NCBI GenBank assembly: GCA_020403245.1
Contig: JADBYA010000005.1
Location: 124,001-188,000 of the forward strand
Direction: 5' to 3'
Length of the DNA: 64,000 nucleotides
DNA from: Flavobacterium sp.
GTDB lineage: Bacteria; Bacteroidota; Bacteroidia; Flavobacteriales; Flavobacteriaceae
Under the pieces are notes generated by a model. The model ran no database searches, had not been told where the DNA came from, and worked only from the letters and a program-made list of their open reading frames with translations. The position numbers and the translations under genes are program-made. This document shows, piece after piece, positions 1 through 8,207 of the stretch; the stretch's first letter is position 1, and every line of letters starts with the position of its first letter.

Positions 1-1
1 A

Positions 2-757
2 AACACGACTATTGATGGCGAAATCGAATTTAAAAATGTCAGTTTTAGTTATGACGACACCGAAATCAATGCGTTACAAAACATTTCTTTCAAAGTAAAA
101 AAAGGAGAAACCCTGGCTATATTAGGAAAAACTGGCTCTGGGAAATCGAGTATTTTATCATTGATTACTAGACAATACGATATCAAAAAAGGAAACATCA
201 CTATTGATGGAAAGAAAATAGACCAAGTTAATTTATATGATTTGCGCAACAGTATTGGCATTGTTCCTCAAGACGCTTTTCTTTTTTCGGATACTATAAA
301 AAATAATATCAAATTTGGAAAAGAAAACGCTACAGATGAAGAAGTCTTTACTGCAGCAAAAAATGCAGTAGTCCATGACAACATTATCAGTTTCAAGAAC
401 AAATATGAAACCATTTTAGGAGAAAGAGGCATAACCCTTTCTGGTGGTCAAAAACAACGTGTTTCTATTGCACGAGCCATCATCAAAAATCCCAAAATTT
501 TATTGTTTGACGACTGCTTATCTGCTGTTGACACGGATACCGAAGAGAAAATATTGAATAATTTGGTAACTATTTCAAAAGATAAAACAACCATAATTGT
601 AAGTCACAGAGTTTCGTCAGCTAAAAATGCAGACAAAATTATTATTATCGAAGAAGGTAAAATCATTCAAGAAGGTTCTCATAATCAATTGGTAAACCAG
701 GAAGGGTATTATGCCGAATTGTATTTAAAACAACTTTCAGAAAAAGAATTAAATTAA
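2..757 (+). CDS. ABC exporter ATP-binding domain (3' part of gene, cut by window edge)
   Basis: The reading frame is open from the first bases, so this is the C-terminal part (about 251 residues) of an ABC transporter whose membrane domain lies outside the window. Visible motifs are Walker A GKTGSGKSS, signature LSGGQKQRVSIARA and an H-loop in VSHRVSS. Walker B reads LLFDDCLSAVD, with Asp where the catalytic Glu normally sits. In heterodimeric exporters of the MdlA/YheI type this marks the subunit with the degenerate ATP site, so a partner subunit is expected (inference). The substrate cannot be told. The stop is followed 69 bp later by the PUR-domain gene on the same strand. Confidence 0.9.
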   Translation, partial: NTTIDGEIEFKNVSFSYDDTEINALQNISFKVKKGETLAILGKTGSGKSSILSLITRQYDIKKGNITIDGKKIDQVNLYDLRNSIGIVPQDAFLFSDTIKNNIKFGKENATDEEVFTAAKNAVVHDNIISFKNKYETILGERGITLSGGQKQRVSIARAIIKNPKILLFDDCLSAVDTDTEEKILNNLVTISKDKTTIIVSHRVSSAKNADKIIIIEEGKIIQEGSHNQLVNQEGYYAELYLKQLSEKELN

Positions 758-826
758 TTGTTGTTTCATAACAAAAAAATTACCATTTTTGAACTGTATA
801 GAAACATAATTAAAGACTGAAAGAAT

Positions 827-1204
827 ATGAGAGAAAATGATATGTTAGAAAAAGATGAGATTTTTTCTAAAGTTTTAAGAGCCGGAAGAAGAACCTATTT
901 CTTTGATGTGAGAGCTACCAAAGCGGATGATTACTACATTACCATTACCGAGAGTAAAAAATTTACCGAAGAAGACGGTTCGTTTCACTTCAAAAAACAC
1001 AAAATCTATTTATACAAAGAGGATTTCACTGCTTTTGCTGAAATTTTGGCAGAAATGACTTCCTATGTTTTGAATAACAAAGGCGAAGAAGTAATTTCGG
1101 AAAGACACCAAAAAGATTTTAAAAAAGAATATAATTCAGAAGCTACTGAGGAAAATAAAAATTCCGAAAAAAATTTCACCGATATTGAATTTGACGATAT
1201 TTAA
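827..1204 (+). CDS. DUF3276 / PUR-alpha-like nucleic-acid-binding protein
   Basis: A 125-residue protein matching the short PUR-domain family of Bacteroidota and spirochaetes (DUF3276; the Borrelia member binds DNA and RNA). The core is the stretch SKVLRAGRRTYFFDVRATKADDYYITITES (partly quoted: GRRTYFFDVR), then a second strand-rich part with KHKIYLYKEDF, followed by an acidic, lysine-rich tail after about residue 95 that is probably disordered. A second ATG lies five codons downstream at 842 and could be the true start. It follows an ABC exporter gene on the same strand. The role in the cell is not known from sequence; binding of single-stranded nucleic acid is the family expectation. Confidence 0.85.
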   Translation: MRENDMLEKDEIFSKVLRAGRRTYFFDVRATKADDYYITITESKKFTEEDGSFHFKKHKIYLYKEDFTAFAEILAEMTSYVLNNKGEEVISERHQKDFKKEYNSEATEENKNSEKNFTDIEFDDI

Positions 1205-1214
1205 TTGAAAAATA

Positions 1215-1414
1215 ATGCTAATGAAAAGCAACTATATTAAAAACATTTTAATATAATTGCTCTAATCTTCTGGATTTGATTAATTTTAGAAAAATAGGAA
1301 AAAATAATAATTGGAGACAGCAATGCATTGATTTATAGTTCCTTATTCATAGTTTGTATTGTAATTTCCTCTTATCAATTGATAAAAGCAACAAAAAATA
1401 AAGAACAAGTTTAA
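1215..1414 (+). pseudogene. Decayed gene for a small membrane protein
   Basis: The frame starting at ATG 1215 (second ATG at 1221) ends after 13 codons. A neighbouring frame from 1244 to the TAA at 1412-1414 reads as two hydrophobic stretches: IIALIFWI, then stops at 1277 (TGA) and 1295 (TAG), then ALIYSSLFIVCIVISSYQLI with a charged Lys/Glu tail. Removing one frameshift and two stops gives a plausible small protein of about 60 residues with two membrane segments. A good intrinsic terminator follows at once (1417-1444), as expected for a former gene. This is inference from composition and context; the intact family was not identified. Confidence 0.4.
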
Positions 1415-1416
1415 AT

Positions 1417-1444
1417 CCAGAAATTAATTTCTGGCTTTTTTTTT
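1417..1444 (+). terminator. Intrinsic terminator
   Basis: A perfect seven-base stem CCAGAAA / TTTCTGG with a TTAA loop is followed by a run of T. It would end transcription from the PUR-domain gene and the decayed small gene. It abuts the stop of the opposing S10 peptidase gene. Confidence 0.75.
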
Positions 1445-2984
1445 AATATTTTGCTGGAACTCCAGGTTTTGGTAGGGATTTTTGAATAAAAATTCTCAAA
1501 TCTTCATTTCCTTTAATTAAATCTTCTTTGCGAAGATACATCATGTGACCACTTCGATAGCCTTCAAAAGACATCCTATCTTTTAATCTACCACTTGGGT
1601 CCATTTGCCATAAATTGTATTTTGCATTAAAATAATCACAAGCGCCATCGTAATATCCTGATTGCACTAGTACATGTAAATAAGGATTTTGAGCCATGGC
1701 TTGACGCAAATTCTCACCAGTATTATCTCCTGAATTATCCCAAGGTCGAACTGGTCCAAACATGTTGTATTTCAAATCAGTTTTGTATCCTAAATTATTG
1801 CGAAGATAAATATTTATTGCAGGTGTAAACGAATGCAACCAAGAGGTCAACTCGGAATTAAAATCGGGACTATCTCCAGCCTCTTTGCGATCAATTCCTT
1901 TATAACGAGAATCTAATCTTCCTACAGTATAACCTTGATCTCTTAATAATTCTTTCCAAAAATAATCCAGAGGAACGTCAAGATTATTTTGCAAAATCAC
2001 TTTTTCTGACATTCCTGAATAACGCGCTATTTTTGTCGCCATTTCTTTGCGTTTGGATTCTTCCATAAATCCACCTTTACTCAATTCTGGAATTAACTCA
2101 TTAATAGTAAAATTTTCTACTTCAGGAAGCATTGTTGTCAAGTCTTTGGATTGTAAATCGGAAGAAAGCATTTTATGATACCAAGCTGTAGCTGCGTAAT
2201 AAGGTAATCGTAAAGCGGCTCTAGACACAACACCTCTTTCTATTCCTAATGTAGTTGGCGATACTAACACTACACCATTCAAATACATCCATTGATTATT
2301 TTGTAGTTCCAAAGCCAAACCAGAAACACGTGTGGTTCCATAACTTTCGCCAATAAGATATTTTGGCGAAGCCCAACGATTATTTCGTGTTACAAACGTT
2401 TTAATCCATTCTGCCAAATACTTTACATCTGCATTTACACCAAAAAAAGTAGTTTTTGGAGTTTCTTTATTTGTAATTCTTGAATAAGCCGTATTGACAG
2501 GATTAACGAAAACTATGTCGGCTACATCTAAAATAGAATAGGGATTTTCTTTTATTCCGTAGGGTTGAATAGGATATCCTTCATCATCAATATTTAATAA
2601 ACTTGGACCAGTATATGCAATTTGCATCCAAACAGAAGCCGAACCTGGACCGCCGTTAAATGAAATAACCAAAGGACGACTTTCTCTATTCTTCACATCA
2701 GAACGCTCGTAATACGTATAAAATAATCCCGCAATTGTTTTTCCATCTTCATCCCAAACAGGCATAGTTCCTGTCGTTGCTTGATAAGGCACTTTACTTC
2801 CTTTGATAGTTGAAACATGCTGAGTAATTACTTTTTCGTCTGGATTAAATTTAATATTTGAGAGTGAATTTTCAGCTTTATCAACCGGAGAAGTGGCTGG
2901 TGCATCAGGATTTTTTGTTGCAGATTGGGCATTAACAAAAATGCAATAACTGGTAAGAATAAGAGAAAGCAACATTTTTTTCAT
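1443..2984 (-). CDS. S10 family serine carboxypeptidase-like peptidase, secreted
   Basis: 513 residues with an N-terminal signal peptide (about 1-19, ending at NAQ). The serine carboxypeptidase fold is shown by the oxyanion motif FNGGPGSASVW near residues 109-119, the nucleophile motif GESYGTT (Ser about 214), an Asp region SGYYDGACDYF near 440 and the C-terminal GHMMY with the catalytic His near 480. The family cleaves single residues from peptide C termini; bacterial members are exported and little studied. It is transcribed alone, convergent with the PUR-domain unit. Length is normal for bacterial S10 proteins. Confidence 0.92.
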   Translation of the reverse strand: MKKMLLSLILTSYCIFVNAQSATKNPDAPATSPVDKAENSLSNIKFNPDEKVITQHVSTIKGSKVPYQATTGTMPVWDEDGKTIAGLFYTYYERSDVKNRESRPLVISFNGGPGSASVWMQIAYTGPSLLNIDDEGYPIQPYGIKENPYSILDVADIVFVNPVNTAYSRITNKETPKTTFFGVNADVKYLAEWIKTFVTRNNRWASPKYLIGESYGTTRVSGLALELQNNQWMYLNGVVLVSPTTLGIERGVVSRAALRLPYYAATAWYHKMLSSDLQSKDLTTMLPEVENFTINELIPELSKGGFMEESKRKEMATKIARYSGMSEKVILQNNLDVPLDYFWKELLRDQGYTVGRLDSRYKGIDRKEAGDSPDFNSELTSWLHSFTPAINIYLRNNLGYKTDLKYNMFGPVRPWDNSGDNTGENLRQAMAQNPYLHVLVQSGYYDGACDYFNAKYNLWQMDPSGRLKDRMSFEGYRSGHMMYLRKEDLIKGNEDLRIFIQKSLPKPGVPAKY

Positions 2985-3139
2985 AGTAACTTAATTTAAT
3001 AAATTTTACATTTTAAAATCAATCTCGATATGCCTAACAAATATATAATAAAATGACACTAAACTATTTTTTGAAACAAATTAAATAGTAAAGCCATCAT
3101 ATCGAAAATACGCTTTCCATCAAATTGTATATTATACTA

Positions 3140-3493
3140 CTATCCAATTCTCAGCCCATTTTCCACTTTCAAATCAGAAGTCAACAATACAATATCATTA
3201 TTTTCTCCTACTGAGCCCAAAACCAAACATTCGCTCATAAAATTTCCAATTTGTTTCTTAGGAAAATTAACAACTGCAACGATTTGTTTGTCTTTTAAAT
3301 CTTCTTTGGAATAACGTTTAGTGATTTGCGCCGAAGATTTTTTAATTCCTATTTCAGTTCCAAAATCAATCGTTAATTGATAAGCAGGTTTTCGAGCTTC
3401 GGCAAAATCATTAACTTCAAGTATCGTACCTATCCTGATTTCTACTTTTTCAAATTCTGGCCATTTTAGCAGGAGGTTAGAATTATTTTCCAT
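3140..3493 (-). CDS. csaA: CsaA-like tRNA-binding-domain protein
   Basis: About 117 residues forming a single OB-fold tRNA-binding domain of the CsaA type: FEKVEIRIGTILEVNDF at the start, then RKPAYQLTIDFG, KKSSAQIT and VNFPKKQIGNFMSECLVLG, which is the usual CsaA layout. CsaA has been described as a chaperone helping protein export in Bacillus; its tRNA-related role is less clear. The frame can be extended ten codons to 3523, but the ATG at 3493 (MENNSN) gives the normal family length and is preferred. Single gene, between the S10 peptidase and a repeat-bearing intergenic region. Confidence 0.88.
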   Translation of the reverse strand: MENNSNLLLKWPEFEKVEIRIGTILEVNDFAEARKPAYQLTIDFGTEIGIKKSSAQITKRYSKEDLKDKQIVAVVNFPKKQIGNFMSECLVLGSVGENNDIVLLTSDLKVENGLRIG

Positions 3494-3567
3494 AGTGTAT
3501 ATTGTTTTAAAAATGTTGCCCAATTAGAATACTAAAATCTAAAGTTAAATTAGTTTGGTTTGAATAC

Positions 3568-3713
3568 AGGTCGCTCCGATGGAGTTTTTTATTTGTATTG
3601 CTATGTTTTCAAGTAACAGAATGTTCCAATGGAACTAAAAATTGCTCCGTTAGGAGCTAAATATTTATAGAAATAATTGACATTCATTTTTTTTAGCTCC
3701 GTAGGTGCGACAT
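3568..3713. repeat. Dispersed palindromic repeat region (GCTCC-type)
   Basis: In this 373-base gap before glgA the ends AGGTCGCTCCGATGGAG (3568-3584) and AGCTCCGTAGGTGCGACAT (3694-3712) are imperfect inverted copies of each other. Between them are two perfect small hairpins, GTTCC-AAT-GGAAC (3623-3635) and GCTCC-GTTA-GGAGC (3644-3657). Sequences of this form recur between genes in Bacteroidota genomes and resemble REP/MITE-type repeats. No open frame of note lies inside. The rest of the gap (3524-3567 and 3714-3866) is AT-rich without a feature I can name. Confidence 0.55.
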
Positions 3714-3866
3714 GATTATTAAAATAAAACATCGGATACCATTAAATCTTATTTCAAAAATAGCGAAACCAAAAATAATGTATAGTTTTTATATAGGTTA
3801 AATTCAACCATCTAACGATAATATTTTATACTTTTAAAAAAGATTAAAAAGACCAAACGAAACCCT

Positions 3867-5093
3867 ATGAAAATAGCCCTTTTTACTAATGAATTTCCTC
3901 CCAACATCTATGGTGGTGCTGGTGTGCATATCGATTTTTTGAGTCAAGAATTGGCAAAATTAGGTGAAGTGGAAGTGCGTTGTTTTGGAAATCAGCAAGA
4001 AGAAATTGGAACAATGAATGTTTTTGGAATTCAATCCTCGTTAAACCAAATGGAAGATGAAGCAAATCCACACCTCAAAATGTTTCATAATTTGAGTCGC
4101 AATGTGGAAATGGCTCAACACACGCTGCGAGCCGATGTAATTCATTGTCACACTTGGTACACGCATTTGGCGGGAATATTTTCGAGAGAATTGTTGCAAT
4201 CCCCTTTAATTTTAACTACCCACAGTTTAGAAACGCATCGTCCATGGAAAGTAGAACAAATTGGGAATGGGTATTTTCTATCTCGTTGGATTGAAAACCA
4301 TGCTTATAACTCCGCTGATGGCATTATAGCCGTGAGCCAACAAATGAAAACAGATGTTATTGAAGCATATGGAGTATCTGCCGAAAAAGTAACGGTTATT
4401 CATAACGGCATTGACCCAGAATTTTACAAACCAACTTTCGACAACGATTTATTATTGGAATATGGCATCAATCCAGAAATCCCTTTTGTGCTTTTCGTTG
4501 GACGAATTACTCGGCAAAAAGGAATTTCACAATTGATATCGGCAGCGAAATATTTTAATACAACTTGTCAGGTGGTGCTTTGCGCTGGTGCGCCAGATAC
4601 TTCAGAAATTGCGAAAGAAACAGAAGAACTTATAATTGAATTAAAATCCCACAGAGACGGAATTATTTTAATATCCGAAATGATGCCTAGAGAAAAAATC
4701 AAAGTTTTGTATAGTCATGCTCGCGTTTTTGCTTGTCCGTCACTATATGAGCCATTTGGGATTATCAATTTGGAAGCCATGGCTTGTGAAACTCCAGTAG
4801 TTGGAAGTGCCGTTGGCGGTATTCCCGAAATAATTGTTGAAGGACAAACGGGTTTTTTAATTCCGCTTGAAAGTGTTTCAAGAACCGATTTCAATCCGAA
4901 AAATCCTGAAAGGTTTCAAAAGGAATTTGCACAAAAAGTAAATCATTTATTAGACAATGAAGAGTTAGCCGATAAAATGGGAAAAGCAGGAAGAGAAAGA
5001 GTTTTAGATAAATTCAGTTGGGAATCCATTGCGAAAACAACTTTCAACTATTATGCAGAAGTTATCTCAAAATTTGAAAAAGAAAAAGTGTGA
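3867..5093 (+). CDS. glgA: Glycogen synthase, GT4-type (GlgA of the actinobacterial-type subfamily)
   Basis: 408 residues, a two-Rossmann GT-B glycosyltransferase. The N-terminal sugar-nucleotide loop reads YGGAGVHIDF (residues 15-24); the C-terminal donor site has LYEPFGIINLEAMACE with the paired Glu residues near 294 and 302 of retaining GT4 enzymes, and GRITRQKG near 215. It resembles the shorter ~400-residue synthases also found in actinobacteria, where such enzymes can make maltose-1-phosphate; which product is made here is unknown. glgC follows on the same strand 312 bp downstream, separated by a heptamer array and a structured element, so the pair probably forms the ADP-glucose branch of glycogen synthesis. 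Confidence 0.85.
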   Translation: MKIALFTNEFPPNIYGGAGVHIDFLSQELAKLGEVEVRCFGNQQEEIGTMNVFGIQSSLNQMEDEANPHLKMFHNLSRNVEMAQHTLRADVIHCHTWYTHLAGIFSRELLQSPLILTTHSLETHRPWKVEQIGNGYFLSRWIENHAYNSADGIIAVSQQMKTDVIEAYGVSAEKVTVIHNGIDPEFYKPTFDNDLLLEYGINPEIPFVLFVGRITRQKGISQLISAAKYFNTTCQVVLCAGAPDTSEIAKETEELIIELKSHRDGIILISEMMPREKIKVLYSHARVFACPSLYEPFGIINLEAMACETPVVGSAVGGIPEIIVEGQTGFLIPLESVSRTDFNPKNPERFQKEFAQKVNHLLDNEELADKMGKAGRERVLDKFSWESIAKTTFNYYAEVISKFEKEKV

Positions 5094-5099
5094 GAGTGA

Positions 5100-5261
5100 G
5101 GATTTGGAATTTGAAATTTGAAATTTGGGATTTGGAATTTGAGATTTGGAATTTGGGATTTGGAATTTGAGATTTGGAATTTGGAATTTGGAATTTGGAA
5201 TTTGAGATTTGGAATTTGAGATTTGGAATTTGGGATTTGAGATTTGAGATTTGGAATTTGC
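5100..5261. repeat. Heptamer tandem array, unit RATTTGR, about 23 copies
   Basis: About 23 head-to-tail units of the form GATTTGG / AATTTGA / AATTTGG with no change in phase, immediately after the glgA stop codon. Only positions 1, 6 and 7 of the unit vary, always A/G. The frames read from it on the minus strand (PNSKFQI-type peptides) are by-products of the repeat. Arrays of this kind are prone to length change by slippage. It runs directly into the structured element at 5260. Confidence 0.95.
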
Positions 5262-5344
5262 AACCCGACTTGAACGGAGCTCTTTATTCCTTGCTTTTTT
5301 TAAGCAAGGAATAAAAGCGGGAGTGGAAGGCGGAATAGTTGCCC
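5260..5344 (+). ncRNA. Structured element upstream of glgC (conserved flanks around a variable hairpin)
   Basis: GCAAC at 5260-5264 pairs with GTTGC at 5338-5342, enclosing CCCG...CGGG and a long hairpin TATTCCTTGCTT / AAGCAAGGAATA (5285-5313). The single-stranded-looking flanks TTGAACGGAGC and GAGTGGAAGGCGGAATAG resemble those of the element at 58617-58713, where the central hairpin is quite different in sequence. Known candidates in this lineage include the Flavo-1 RNA motif; I could not test membership. It lies 61 bp before glgC. It may instead be a dispersed repeat or act as a terminator-like structure after glgA. Confidence 0.5.
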
Positions 5345-5405
5345 AAATAAAAAAGAGTATTACTAATGTGGGAACCGTTACACTTCTCACAACAATATAA
5401 AAAAA

Positions 5406-6680
5406 ATGATAAACAAAAGCACATTAGCCATAATTCTTGGTGGCGGACAAGGTTCAAGATTAGCTCCTTTGACGGAGCGTCGTTCCAAACCTGCCGTTCC
5501 GATTGCAGGGAAATACCGATTGGTTGACATTCCGATTTCGAATTGCATTAATTCAGATATCAAAAGAATGTTTGTGTTGACTCAATTCAATTCGGCTTCT
5601 TTGAACCAACATATCAAAAACACCTATCATTTTAGTCATTTTAGCACTGCTTTTGTGGATATTTTGGCAGCAGAACAAACGCCAGACAATCCTACTTGGT
5701 TTCAAGGAACAGCAGATGCAGTGAGACAATGTATGAATCATTTTATGAATCACGATTTTGATTATGCCTTGATTTTATCAGGTGATCAATTGTATCAAAT
5801 GGATTTTAACGAAATGATACAAGCGCATCATGATAGTGGTGCTGCAATATCTATTGCGACTTTACCTGTAAATGCAAAAGAAGCATCTGATTTTGGGATT
5901 TTAAAAACGGATGCTGAAAATTTTATTACCTCATTTATTGAGAAACCAAATGCTAGACTTTTACCTGAATGGACATCTGAAGTCAGCGAGGAATCAGCAG
6001 CGGAAGGAAAAATATATTTAGCTTCGATGGGTATTTATATTTTTAATCGTGATTTGTTAGTTGAAATAATGAAAAATCCAGATACTAAAGATTTTGGCAA
6101 AGAAATTATTCCACAAGCCATTGGTCATCAAAAAATATTGAGTTATCAATATGAAGGTTATTGGACTGATATTGGGAATATTGACTCGTTTTTTGAAGCT
6201 AATTTAGGGTTAACCGATGATATTCCAAAGTTTAATCTTTTTGATAATTCTAGTAAAATATTCACTCGAGCCAGAGTTTTACCTCCATCAAAAATTACTG
6301 GTGCGTCCACAATAGATAAATCGGTTGTGGCGGAAGGTTGCATCATAAATGGAGCAACGATTGAACATTCTGTTGTAGGTATTAGAAGTAGAATAGGATT
6401 TGGTTCAACCATTATTGACTCTTATTTGATGGGTAACGATTATTATCAAAATATTGATGAAATTAGAACAAATAGTGCTAACGGAATCATAAATATCGGT
6501 ATTGGTGAGCGATGCTTTATCAGTAATACTATAGTAGATAAAAATTGTAGCATTGGGAATGATGTACGACTAATCGGCGGAAAACACCTTGAAGATACAA
6601 ATACTAATTTGTACACTATAAAAGATGGAATCATTGTAGTCAAAAAAGGAGCTATTTTGCCAGATGGATTTACTGTTTAA
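5406..6680 (+). CDS. glgC: Glucose-1-phosphate adenylyltransferase
   Basis: 424 residues. Makes ADP-glucose from ATP and glucose-1-phosphate, the donor for glycogen synthase. The N-terminal nucleotidyltransferase domain has GGGQGSRLAPLTERRSKP (residues 12-29) and VDIPISNCINS; a typical ILSGDQLYQMD follows, and a left-handed beta-helix occupies about residues 290-420. Length agrees with bacterial GlgC. It stands in the same orientation downstream of glgA. A structured element (5260-5344) lies in the upstream gap, and a strong bidirectional terminator follows directly. Confidence 0.95.
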   Translation: MINKSTLAIILGGGQGSRLAPLTERRSKPAVPIAGKYRLVDIPISNCINSDIKRMFVLTQFNSASLNQHIKNTYHFSHFSTAFVDILAAEQTPDNPTWFQGTADAVRQCMNHFMNHDFDYALILSGDQLYQMDFNEMIQAHHDSGAAISIATLPVNAKEASDFGILKTDAENFITSFIEKPNARLLPEWTSEVSEESAAEGKIYLASMGIYIFNRDLLVEIMKNPDTKDFGKEIIPQAIGHQKILSYQYEGYWTDIGNIDSFFEANLGLTDDIPKFNLFDNSSKIFTRARVLPPSKITGASTIDKSVVAEGCIINGATIEHSVVGIRSRIGFGSTIIDSYLMGNDYYQNIDEIRTNSANGIINIGIGERCFISNTIVDKNCSIGNDVRLIGGKHLEDTNTNLYTIKDGIIVVKKGAILPDGFTV

Positions 6681-6711
6681 AAAAATATCCCGAGAAGTTC
6701 GGGATATTTTT
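6681..6711. terminator. Bidirectional intrinsic terminator
   Basis: A 13-bp perfect stem AAAAATATCCCGA / TCGGGATATTTTT with a five-base loop sits between the converging glgC and cytochrome genes. A-rich and T-rich ends make it usable from both sides. It starts right after the glgC stop. Confidence 0.9.
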
Positions 6712-7019
6712 TACTGCATTACTATATAATTATAAACATATTCTCTTTCCTTATCTGATATTTCGGCTGCTTTTTGCATTCGTAAAAGTATTGGTTTCCA
6801 ATTTTCGGGTGTATGATCTTTGACTTTTGGCAAATCATGACAACTACCACATTTGTTTTGAAAAATTGACTCACCTTGTGCTATCCTATCCGCCATACTC
6901 ATTTCACTTAAAACTGTTGTAGTGGTTTCAATTGCTGTTTTATTTTCCGTTACTACTTTTTTAGACTTACACGATACAAGGATAAAAATAACTAAGGCAG
7001 GTAGGATTGTTTTTTTCAT
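6711..7019 (-). CDS. Cytochrome c-type lipoprotein
   Basis: 102 residues. The signal peptide ends in a lipobox (FILVSC, Cys 17), so the protein should be lipid-anchored. A single haem-binding CGSCH lies at residues 57-61, with a possible axial Met in ILLRMQKAAEIS and the tail EREYVYNYI typical of small class I c-type cytochromes. Probably a small electron carrier at the periplasmic face. Monocistronic, between the glgC terminator and a region carrying the terminator of the immunophilin gene. No partner oxidoreductase is visible nearby. Confidence 0.85.
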   Translation of the reverse strand: MKKTILPALVIFILVSCKSKKVVTENKTAIETTTTVLSEMSMADRIAQGESIFQNKCGSCHDLPKVKDHTPENWKPILLRMQKAAEISDKEREYVYNYIVMQ

Positions 7020-7049
7020 AAAAATTTAATTTTGGTTTAAGTAAATGTA

Positions 7050-7081
7050 TAAAAAAATCCCAACAGCAAACTATTGGGATT
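7050..7081 (-). terminator. Intrinsic terminator of the immunophilin gene
   Basis: On the minus strand AATCCCAA and TTGGGATT (7056-7063 and 7074-7081) form an eight-base stem followed by a T run. It lies about 120 bp after the stop of the cyclophilin-FKBP gene, leaving an unusually long 3' untranslated segment. Confidence 0.75.
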
Positions 7082-7099
7082 CTATCTTAATCAAAAATT

Positions 7100-7201
7100 A
7101 AGTCTTAAGGCCTACTCGCCATCTGGCTCCTTCGCTAACCCAAGGCAAAGCCGAACTGAACGAAGTTAAACAGCTCACAAAACTGTTTTTAACGCTCGAC
7201 A
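7100..7201 (-). other. Structured, GC-richer segment in the 3' untranslated region
   Basis: No reading frame explains this stretch, yet it is clearly richer in G and C than the AT-rich gaps around it. It holds nested inverted repeats: CTTCG/CGAAG near 7131 and 7157, GAGCTGTTT/AAACAGCTC overlapping the right part, and GCCATCTGGC near 7117. It lies between the immunophilin stop and that gene's terminator. It could be a dispersed structured repeat or a processed 3' RNA. Function unknown. Confidence 0.35.
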
Positions 7202-8134
7202 CTATTTCACATCCATCAATTCCACATCAAAAATCAAAGTAGCATCGGGAGGAATTACACCACCAGCACCACTTGAACCATATCCTAAATAAGACGGAAT
7301 TACAAAACGAGCTTTGTCTCCCACTTTTAATAAAGCTATTCCTTCGTCCCATCCTTCAATCACTTGTCCTTGACCTAATTTAAACTCAATAGGTTTTTTT
7401 CTAGGGTAAGAACTGTCAAATACTTTTCCATTTTCTAAAGAACCTTCATAATGCACAGAAACTGTTTTACCGCTTTCGGCTTGTTTTCCTGAACCTTTCT
7501 GTATCATTTTGTAACGCAAACCGCTTTCGGTTTTATCAAAACCAGCAGCTAATTTTTCCATGGAAGCTTCGGCTTGTTTTTTGGCTTCTTCTATTCTTTT
7601 AGCACGTGAACCTTCAAAAGTTCTAAACGCTTCAATGGCATTCCATTTTTGGGCTTCATCACCTACTCTTACTATTTCAATAGTATCAATCAAATCGCCT
7701 TGAGCAATGTTATCAACTACATCTTGTCCTTCCACAACATTCCCAAAAACAGTATGTTTTCCATCTAACCAAGTTGTTGGAACATGCGTAATAAAAAACT
7801 GGGAACCATTACTACCCGGCCCTGAATTTGCCATAGACAAAACGCCTGGTTTATCGTGTTTTAAGGTAGGATGAAATTCGTCATCAAAATTATAACCTGG
7901 ACCACCAGTTCCAATACCTAGTGGACACCCCCCTTGAATCATAAAATCGGGAATGACTCTATGAAATTTTAAACCATCATAATAAGGATTGCCCATAGGT
8001 TTAGCTGAATTTTCCAATTGCCCTTCGGCTAATCCAACAAAATTACCCACTGTTCCTGGGGTTACATCGTGTGTTAATTTTACTAAAATCGATCCTTTAG
8101 AAGTATTGAATTTAGCATATATTCCGTTTTCCAT
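7202..8134 (-). CDS. Dual immunophilin: cyclophilin domain fused to FKBP domain (peptidyl-prolyl isomerase)
   Basis: 310 residues carrying two unrelated prolyl isomerase folds. Residues 1-160 are a cyclophilin with [32 protein letters not shown] and VFGNVVEG; residues about 205-310 are an FKBP with [38 protein letters not shown] and [18 protein letters not shown] charged helical linker of about 35 residues joins them. No signal peptide, so cytoplasmic. Such cyclophilin-FKBP fusions have been reported for Flavobacterium and some protists. The family accelerates proline isomerisation in folding proteins. A TACCTTTG box (8160-8167, minus) is a candidate -7 element. Confidence 0.92.
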   Translation of the reverse strand: MENGIYAKFNTSKGSILVKLTHDVTPGTVGNFVGLAEGQLENSAKPMGNPYYDGLKFHRVIPDFMIQGGCPLGIGTGGPGYNFDDEFHPTLKHDKPGVLSMANSGPGSNGSQFFITHVPTTWLDGKHTVFGNVVEGQDVVDNIAQGDLIDTIEIVRVGDEAQKWNAIEAFRTFEGSRAKRIEEAKKQAEASMEKLAAGFDKTESGLRYKMIQKGSGKQAESGKTVSVHYEGSLENGKVFDSSYPRKKPIEFKLGQGQVIEGWDEGIALLKVGDKARFVIPSYLGYGSSGAGGVIPPDATLIFDVELMDVK

Positions 8135-8159
8135 AACTAAAATTTTAAAAAATGTGGTG

Positions 8160-8188
8160 CAAAGGTACTATTTAATATTGTAAATTTG
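8160..8188. promoter_or_regulatory. Divergent -7 elements for the immunophilin and DUF1569 genes
   Basis: TACCTTTG on the minus strand (8160-8167) and TAAATTTG on the plus strand (8181-8188) both match the Bacteroidota -7 consensus TAnnTTTG and face away from each other. No convincing -33 TTG was found for either, so this is tentative. Confidence 0.4.
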
Positions 8189-8207
8189 GTGACCGAAAAA
8201 CCATAAT

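Noticed and set aside
5100..5261. CRISPR-like appearance of the repeated stretch
   Set aside because: Units are seven bases without spacers; no cas genes in the window.
5051..5390. Two minus-strand frames rich in PNSKFQI repeats
   Set aside because: They are translations of the heptamer array; period seven read in threes gives a 21-base protein repeat. No start signal or family.
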